Positions 60,375 through 64,000 of a stretch of 64,000 nt of DNA are shown here, piece after piece (the stretch's first letter is position 1; each line of letters opens with the position of its first letter). This DNA comes from Hydrocarboniphaga effusa AP103 (lineage in GTDB: Bacteria > Pseudomonadota > Gammaproteobacteria > Nevskiales > Nevskiaceae). The notes beneath the pieces were generated by a model. It did not search any database. It was not told the origin of the DNA and was given only the letters and a program-made list of their open reading frames with translations. A program made the translations under genes and the position numbers. Location of the stretch: positions 1-64,000 of the forward strand of contig NZ_AKGD01000002.1 of assembly GCF_000271305.1 (NCBI RefSeq), in the 5' to 3' direction.

Positions 60375-61688
60375 TCACTCGGCGGTGGATTGCGAGGTCT
60401 GCGGAATCGACTCCGCCGCGAGCCCCGAGCGCCAGAGCCAGGCGTAGAGCATGATGCCGGGCAGCGCGGCGACGGTCGTCAGCAGGTAGAAGTTCACGTA
60501 GCCCATCGATTCGATCAGCCGTCCAGCGGTCGAACCCGTGAGAAAGCGTCCGACCACCGAGGCGGCCGCCGACAGCAGCGCGAACTGCGTTGCCGTGAAG
60601 TTCAGGTTGCACAGCGCGGACAGATAGGCCACCACCACCACGCCGCCGATGCCGCTGGCGATGTTCTCGAAGCAGATCGCCCCGGCCAGCAAGGCATTGC
60701 TGTGTCCGGCCGTCGCGAGCAGCGCGAAGCTCAGGTTCGAGATCGCCATGAGCACCAGGCTCAGCATCACCGAGCGCTGCAGGCTCAGGCGCGCGTAGAC
60801 GATGCCGCCGATGAAGATGCCCGCCAGATACGCGAAGAAGCCGAAACCGACGTCATACGTCGCGATCTCCTCGTTTGAAAAGCCGAGGTCGTTGAGCAGC
60901 AGCCGCAGCGTCAGGTTGGCCAGCGTGTCGCCGATCTTGTGCAACAGCACGAACAGCAGCACGAGGAACGCGCCGCGGCGGCGGAAGAATTCGACCAGCG
61001 GCCCGGCAACCGCGTCATAGAGCTCGCCCCAGCCGCGGCTCGGCGCCACCGCCTGTCGGCGCGTGGGCTCGCCCATGAGCAGGCCCGTGAGCGCCGCAGG
61101 CAAGGCGAAGATCGAACAGCTCGCATAGGCCGCGCTCCAGCCCAGGCGCGCCGACACCAGCAAGGCGAGCGCGGCCGCGAGCACCGAACCGATGCGCCAG
61201 CCGTATTGCGACATGCCCGAGCCGACGCCGAGCTGGTGCGGCTCGAGCAGTTCGATGCGATACGCGTCGATGACGATGTCGAAGGTCGCGCCCGCGACGC
61301 CCATCAGCACGGCCGCGAGCGCGACCACGCCAAGCCCGTGCTCGGGCCTGACCGAACCCAGAAAGCAGACCGCCGCGATCGCCAGCAGGCTCGAAAGCCA
61401 GAGCCAGGTCACGCGCTGGCCGAAGCGCGACAAACCCGGCAGGCGCAGGCGGTCGATCGCGGGAGCCCACAGGAACTTGAAGTTGTAGACCAAAAAGGCG
61501 AGCGAAAACGCAGTGACGCTGCGCTTGTCGATGCCGTCCTGCGCGAGTCGCGTGGTCAGCGTCGCCCCGATCATCGCGTACGGAAAGCCCGAGGAAACGC
61601 CCAGCGCGAGCGCGGCGAGCGCGGCCGGCTCGGCATAAGGACGCACGACCGACGGCAGCCGGTCGCGCCAGGTGGCGGAGATGGTCAT
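60375..61688 (-). CDS. ampG: AmpG-family muropeptide permease
   Basis: The 437-residue MFS transporter has about 12 helices; LALGVSSGFPYAMIGATLTT and YNFKFLWAPAIDRLRLP near the start are AmpG-type motifs. AmpG imports anhydromuropeptides for cell-wall recycling, and in some species this controls beta-lactamase induction. No AmpR or AmpD gene is near. It is convergent with the ExoIII-like gene. Confidence 0.9.
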   Translation of the reverse strand: MTISATWRDRLPSVVRPYAEPAALAALALGVSSGFPYAMIGATLTTRLAQDGIDKRSVTAFSLAFLVYNFKFLWAPAIDRLRLPGLSRFGQRVTWLWLSSLLAIAAVCFLGSVRPEHGLGVVALAAVLMGVAGATFDIVIDAYRIELLEPHQLGVGSGMSQYGWRIGSVLAAALALLVSARLGWSAAYASCSIFALPAALTGLLMGEPTRRQAVAPSRGWGELYDAVAGPLVEFFRRRGAFLVLLFVLLHKIGDTLANLTLRLLLNDLGFSNEEIATYDVGFGFFAYLAGIFIGGIVYARLSLQRSVMLSLVLMAISNLSFALLATAGHSNALLAGAICFENIASGIGGVVVVAYLSALCNLNFTATQFALLSAAASVVGRFLTGSTAGRLIESMGYVNFYLLTTVAALPGIMLYAWLWRSGLAAESIPQTSQSTAE

Positions 61689-61751
61689 GCGTGCATGGTA
61701 GGGAAGCTGTGCGCCACTTGCTTCGCATCCCGCTTCCGGAAGAGAGGGAGT

Positions 61752-62384
61752 TCAGGCCGCCGGAGCACGTCCGAGCTTGAGCAGGATCTCGGCGAAGCGC
61801 CGGCCGACGCTGGTCTGGTCCGGCACCAGGAACGGCCGGTTGTAGACCCGCAGCGAGAGCCGGTCGACGTTCGATGCGCGGCCTTCGAACTGTCCTCCGA
61901 GCGCCTTGATCTGCGCGATGAAGCGGGCGTTGTCGCTCGTCACGTCGTAATAGAAGCGGCGGATGCCGGCGCGATGCGCGGTCAGGTGCAGGCAGGCGTG
62001 CAGCAGCATGCCGGCCCCGCGGCCCTGGTAGGGCTCGAGCACGACGATCGCCGCATCGGCGCTCTTGCGGTCACCATTGATGCGCTGATAGCGCGCGAGC
62101 CCGACGCCGGGCTCCTGCGGGCGCTCGCGGTTCATGCAGCCCCAGCCGGCGCGGTCGATCTGGTCGAGGTCGGTGAGCTTGTCGACCATCTCGTCGGTGA
62201 GCTGCGAGACGTCTTCGAGAAAGCGGCGCCGGCGCGCGAGCTGTGACATCTGCGTAAAGCCGGCCTTGAGCCGGGCTCCGTCTTCGGGCCGCAGCGGACG
62301 CACCTGTACGGGCGTGCCTTCGTCGAGCCGGAACTTGAACTCGCGCCGCAGCCGCGGAACGCGATAGCGGTCGAACAGCACCAT
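61752..62384 (-). CDS. GNAT-family N-acetyltransferase
   Basis: The 210-residue protein has a GNAT core: FKFRLDEGTPVQVRPLRPED at the start, AAIVVLEPYQGRGAGMLLHACLHL with the acetyl-CoA loop QGRGAG near residue 121, and FYYDVTSDNARFIAQIKALGG. It resembles the acyltransferase domains fused to Pat-type protein acetyltransferases, but stands alone. The substrate is unknown. Confidence 0.85.
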   Translation of the reverse strand: MVLFDRYRVPRLRREFKFRLDEGTPVQVRPLRPEDGARLKAGFTQMSQLARRRRFLEDVSQLTDEMVDKLTDLDQIDRAGWGCMNRERPQEPGVGLARYQRINGDRKSADAAIVVLEPYQGRGAGMLLHACLHLTAHRAGIRRFYYDVTSDNARFIAQIKALGGQFEGRASNVDRLSLRVYNRPFLVPDQTSVGRRFAEILLKLGRAPAA

Positions 62385-62417
62385 CGGCGGGTTTCCTTTC
62401 CGCCGTGCCCCGGCGGG

Positions 62418-62714
62418 TCAAACGTAGTCGTCGTGATCGTCGAGCTGTCGGAGTGCTTCGTCGCGCGAGGGCGGCGGGGCCTCCAGATCGAAGTCTTCGC
62501 GGTCCAGATCGAGTGCGCCCGAATAATCTTCCGGCGCGGCGCAAGGCTGCGCGGCCAGTTCCACCCAGGCGTCGAATTCGATCTCTTCGAGCGAGCCATC
62601 GAAGTGCTGCACCAGCACGATTTCGGTCTCGGGGTCCACGCCCACGATCTCGAAGGAGCTACCGCCGGCCTCGAACCATTCGCCGACGGAAAGACCTTGT
62701 AGCCATTGCGCCAT
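62418..62714 (-). CDS. Small acidic protein resembling DUF6763
   Basis: The 98-residue protein has an N-terminal beta-rich part (VGEWFEAGGSSFEIVGVDPE, then EIVLVQHFDGSLEEIEFDAW) and a very acidic C-terminal tail ending in DDHDDYV. It resembles the DUF6763 family of gammaproteobacteria. No function is known. It lies between the GNAT and phosphoribulokinase genes on the same strand, 33 and 69 bases away. Confidence 0.7.
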   Translation of the reverse strand: MAQWLQGLSVGEWFEAGGSSFEIVGVDPETEIVLVQHFDGSLEEIEFDAWVELAAQPCAAPEDYSGALDLDREDFDLEAPPPSRDEALRQLDDHDDYV

Positions 62715-62783
62715 GATCGGCCTCCCGTGCGCCGCCGTAACGGGCCGGCGACACCGTACTTCTACGCCGCTTCACGCAGGGCT

Positions 62784-63698
62784 TCAAGCCGCTTCGGGCG
62801 GTTGCGACGGATGCAGCGAGGCGAACGCGGCGTCACGCCGCTGGATCAGCTTTTCGAGCGCCGGCAGCAGGATCGCTTCCATCGCGGTTTCCATCTGGTC
62901 GCCCGGCACCACGAGCGTGTTGGCGTTGGACTTGAAGGCGCCGAAGATCTGCTGCTCGTACTGGTCGAGGTCCGACGACAGCCGGCTGTGATCGTTGAAA
63001 TGGATCACCACGAGGCTTTCCTCGTTGCCCGGAATCTCGCGCACCACGAAGGGGTTGCTGGTATCCACCAGCGGCACGCGCTGGAAGTTCACGTCGGTGC
63101 GCGAGAACTGCGGGGCGATGTGGTTCACATAGTCCGGCATGCGGCGCAGGATGGTGCTGGTGACTTCCTCGGGCGCGCTGCCGCGCTCGTCGGTGTCGCG
63201 GCGCAACTTCTGGATCCACTCCAGATTGATGATCGGCACCACGCCGACGAGCAGGTCCATGTGCTGGACGATGTTGGCGTCTTCGCCGACGTAGCCGCCG
63301 TGCAGGCCCTCGTAGAACAGCACGTCGCTATGCGCCGGCAGCGGTTCCCAGGGTGTGAAGGTGCCGGCCGCCTGGCCCACTTCGGCGCCCTCGATCTCGG
63401 TGTGCAGGTAGCGCCGGCTGATGCCGGTGCCGCGTTCGCCGAAATCACGCAGCAGCGTCTCCAGGCGGGACAGCAGGTTGGCGGTCGGGCCGAGCAGCGA
63501 GAAGTGCTCGCCACGGATGCGCGCGCGGGCGATCGCCTTGCGGTTGCCGTCGCGATCGTAGGCATGGAAGGCGTCGCCTTCGACGATCGCCGCCTTCAGG
63601 CTCAGCCGTCGACACATGCGCTCGAACGCCCGCAGCGCCGTGCTGGTACCGGCACCGCTCGATCCGGTGACGCCTATGATCGGATGTCTGACCGACAT
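62784..63698 (-). CDS. prkB: Phosphoribulokinase family protein (PrkB-like)
   Basis: The 304-residue kinase has the class I phosphoribulokinase P-loop GVTGSSGAGTSTAL, in which threonine stands where most P-loops have lysine, as in other members of the class. IEGAEVGQAAGTFTPWEPLP and FYEGLHGGY are further motifs. It would phosphorylate ribulose 5-phosphate or a related sugar phosphate. No Rubisco or Calvin-cycle gene is present, as for E. coli prkB, whose role is not settled. The 165 bases upstream hold no gene. Confidence 0.88.
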   Translation of the reverse strand: MSVRHPIIGVTGSSGAGTSTALRAFERMCRRLSLKAAIVEGDAFHAYDRDGNRKAIARARIRGEHFSLLGPTANLLSRLETLLRDFGERGTGISRRYLHTEIEGAEVGQAAGTFTPWEPLPAHSDVLFYEGLHGGYVGEDANIVQHMDLLVGVVPIINLEWIQKLRRDTDERGSAPEEVTSTILRRMPDYVNHIAPQFSRTDVNFQRVPLVDTSNPFVVREIPGNEESLVVIHFNDHSRLSSDLDQYEQQIFGAFKSNANTLVVPGDQMETAMEAILLPALEKLIQRRDAAFASLHPSQPPEAA

Positions 63699-63863
63699 GT
63701 GATATAAGATATGAAACTATTCCCGAAATGGATGAATGATCTCAAAGGGGCAGCCGCCTCCAGAACTGCGGTGGGCTACCCAGGAATGCCGAAGAACATT
63801 CAATTACCACGCCGAGCATGACGCGGTCGACCTCAACGCGTCCTGACCGGAGACGTGCGCTCG

Positions 63864-64000
63864 TCAGCGCTTCTGCAGCAGCAGGTCGAAAACCTCATGG
63901 CCGAGCCGTTCGCCGCGCGCTTCGAAACGCGTTTTCGGCCGCGTCTGCGCGCGTTCGGCATAAGCGCCGCCGGGTGCCAGATTGACGAGTTCGGGCGTCG
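63864..64000 (-). CDS. trmB: tRNA (guanine46-N7)-methyltransferase TrmB, 3' end only
   Basis: The last 45 codons of a minus-strand gene run off the window edge. The C-terminal sequence PKTRFEARGERLGHEVFDLL matches the TrmB motif RPxTKFExRGxRLGH. TrmB makes 7-methylguanosine at position 46 of tRNA. The upstream part, with the SAM-binding domain, is outside the window. Confidence 0.88.
   Translation of the reverse strand, partial: TPELVNLAPGGAYAERAQTRPKTRFEARGERLGHEVFDLLLQKR

Noticed and set aside
62784..63698. Carbon fixation by the Calvin cycle inferred from phosphoribulokinase
   Set aside because: No Rubisco or other cbb gene is present, and PrkB-type enzymes occur in heterotrophs.
63699..63863. 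A small gene or RNA between prkB and trmB
   Set aside because: The 165 bases show no reading frame with a ribosome-binding site and no tRNA-like fold; only an AT-rich stretch near 63700-63740 that may hold the prkB promoter.

Overview
The window is a gene-dense, high-GC chromosomal segment from a gammaproteobacterium, most likely of the Lysobacterales/Xanthomonadales-Nevskiales kind. The evidence is the set of core neighbourhoods (rsmD-coaD-yfhL ferredoxin; pilR-pilS beside sucCD; nadE, bamD and divergent rluD; rpmB-rpmG-radC-coaBC-dut-argB-pyrE-ExoIII-ampG), the mtnB-mtnD-mtnC salvage operon, and many small palindromic extragenic repeats of the type common in that group. I cannot name the genus. 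No rRNA, tRNA, CRISPR array, prophage or insertion sequence was seen.

Layout. 1-3.8 kb: minus-strand Nit1C-type operon (Sll0783-like protein, Nit6803-type nitrilase, MSMEG_0568-type radical SAM protein, GNAT), facing a divergent MocR-type regulator across a 398-bp spacer with repeated ATTGATCGCA sites. 5.2-8.3 kb: gluconokinase, rsmD, coaD, an SBF-like transporter and a ferredoxin. 8.3-12.4 kb: gamma-glutamyltransferase with repeat DNA in its signal-peptide region, then an ExbB-ExbD-ExbD-TonB energiser set. 12.4-17.7 kb: exonuclease III, a dapA-like gene behind a possible attenuator, a TIGR02466 protein and a large membrane/spermidine-synthase-like fusion. 17.9-22.1 kb: secreted PHP-type metallophosphoesterase-like protein, membrane-anchored PpiC-type protein and HupE/UreJ-like membrane protein, a set without an assigned function. 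22.3-28 kb: CPA2 antiporter, Hsp20, Lon and a possible SUKH-fold protein. 28-33.4 kb: FadE-like protein that has lost catalytic motifs, TesB and an M1 peptidase. 33.5-37.3 kb: YkgJ-type cysteine cluster protein, SDR, LysR, azoreductase and pirin. 37.3-42.4 kb: DUF885 lipoprotein, PilR, PilS and a PP0621-like protein. 42.6-50.5 kb: sucCD, nadE, bamD, rluD, yrfG and cysQ. 50.5-64 kb: M15 peptidase, methionine salvage, mgtE, ribosomal proteins L28 and L33, radC, coaBC, dut, argB, pyrE, an ExoIII at the crc position, ampG, a second GNAT, a DUF6763-like protein, phosphoribulokinase and the 3' end of trmB.

The most interesting parts are the split or shortened Nit1C operon with its regulator and candidate operators; the PHP/PpiC/HupE triad, whose first gene is set apart by a strong terminator; the degenerate FadE paralogue; the attenuator-like leader before the dapA-like gene; the catalytically intact exonuclease at the locus that holds Crc in Pseudomonas; and the shared palindrome that contains both start codons of yrfG and cysQ. 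Coordinates and motifs were read by eye from the sequence; no homology search was run.
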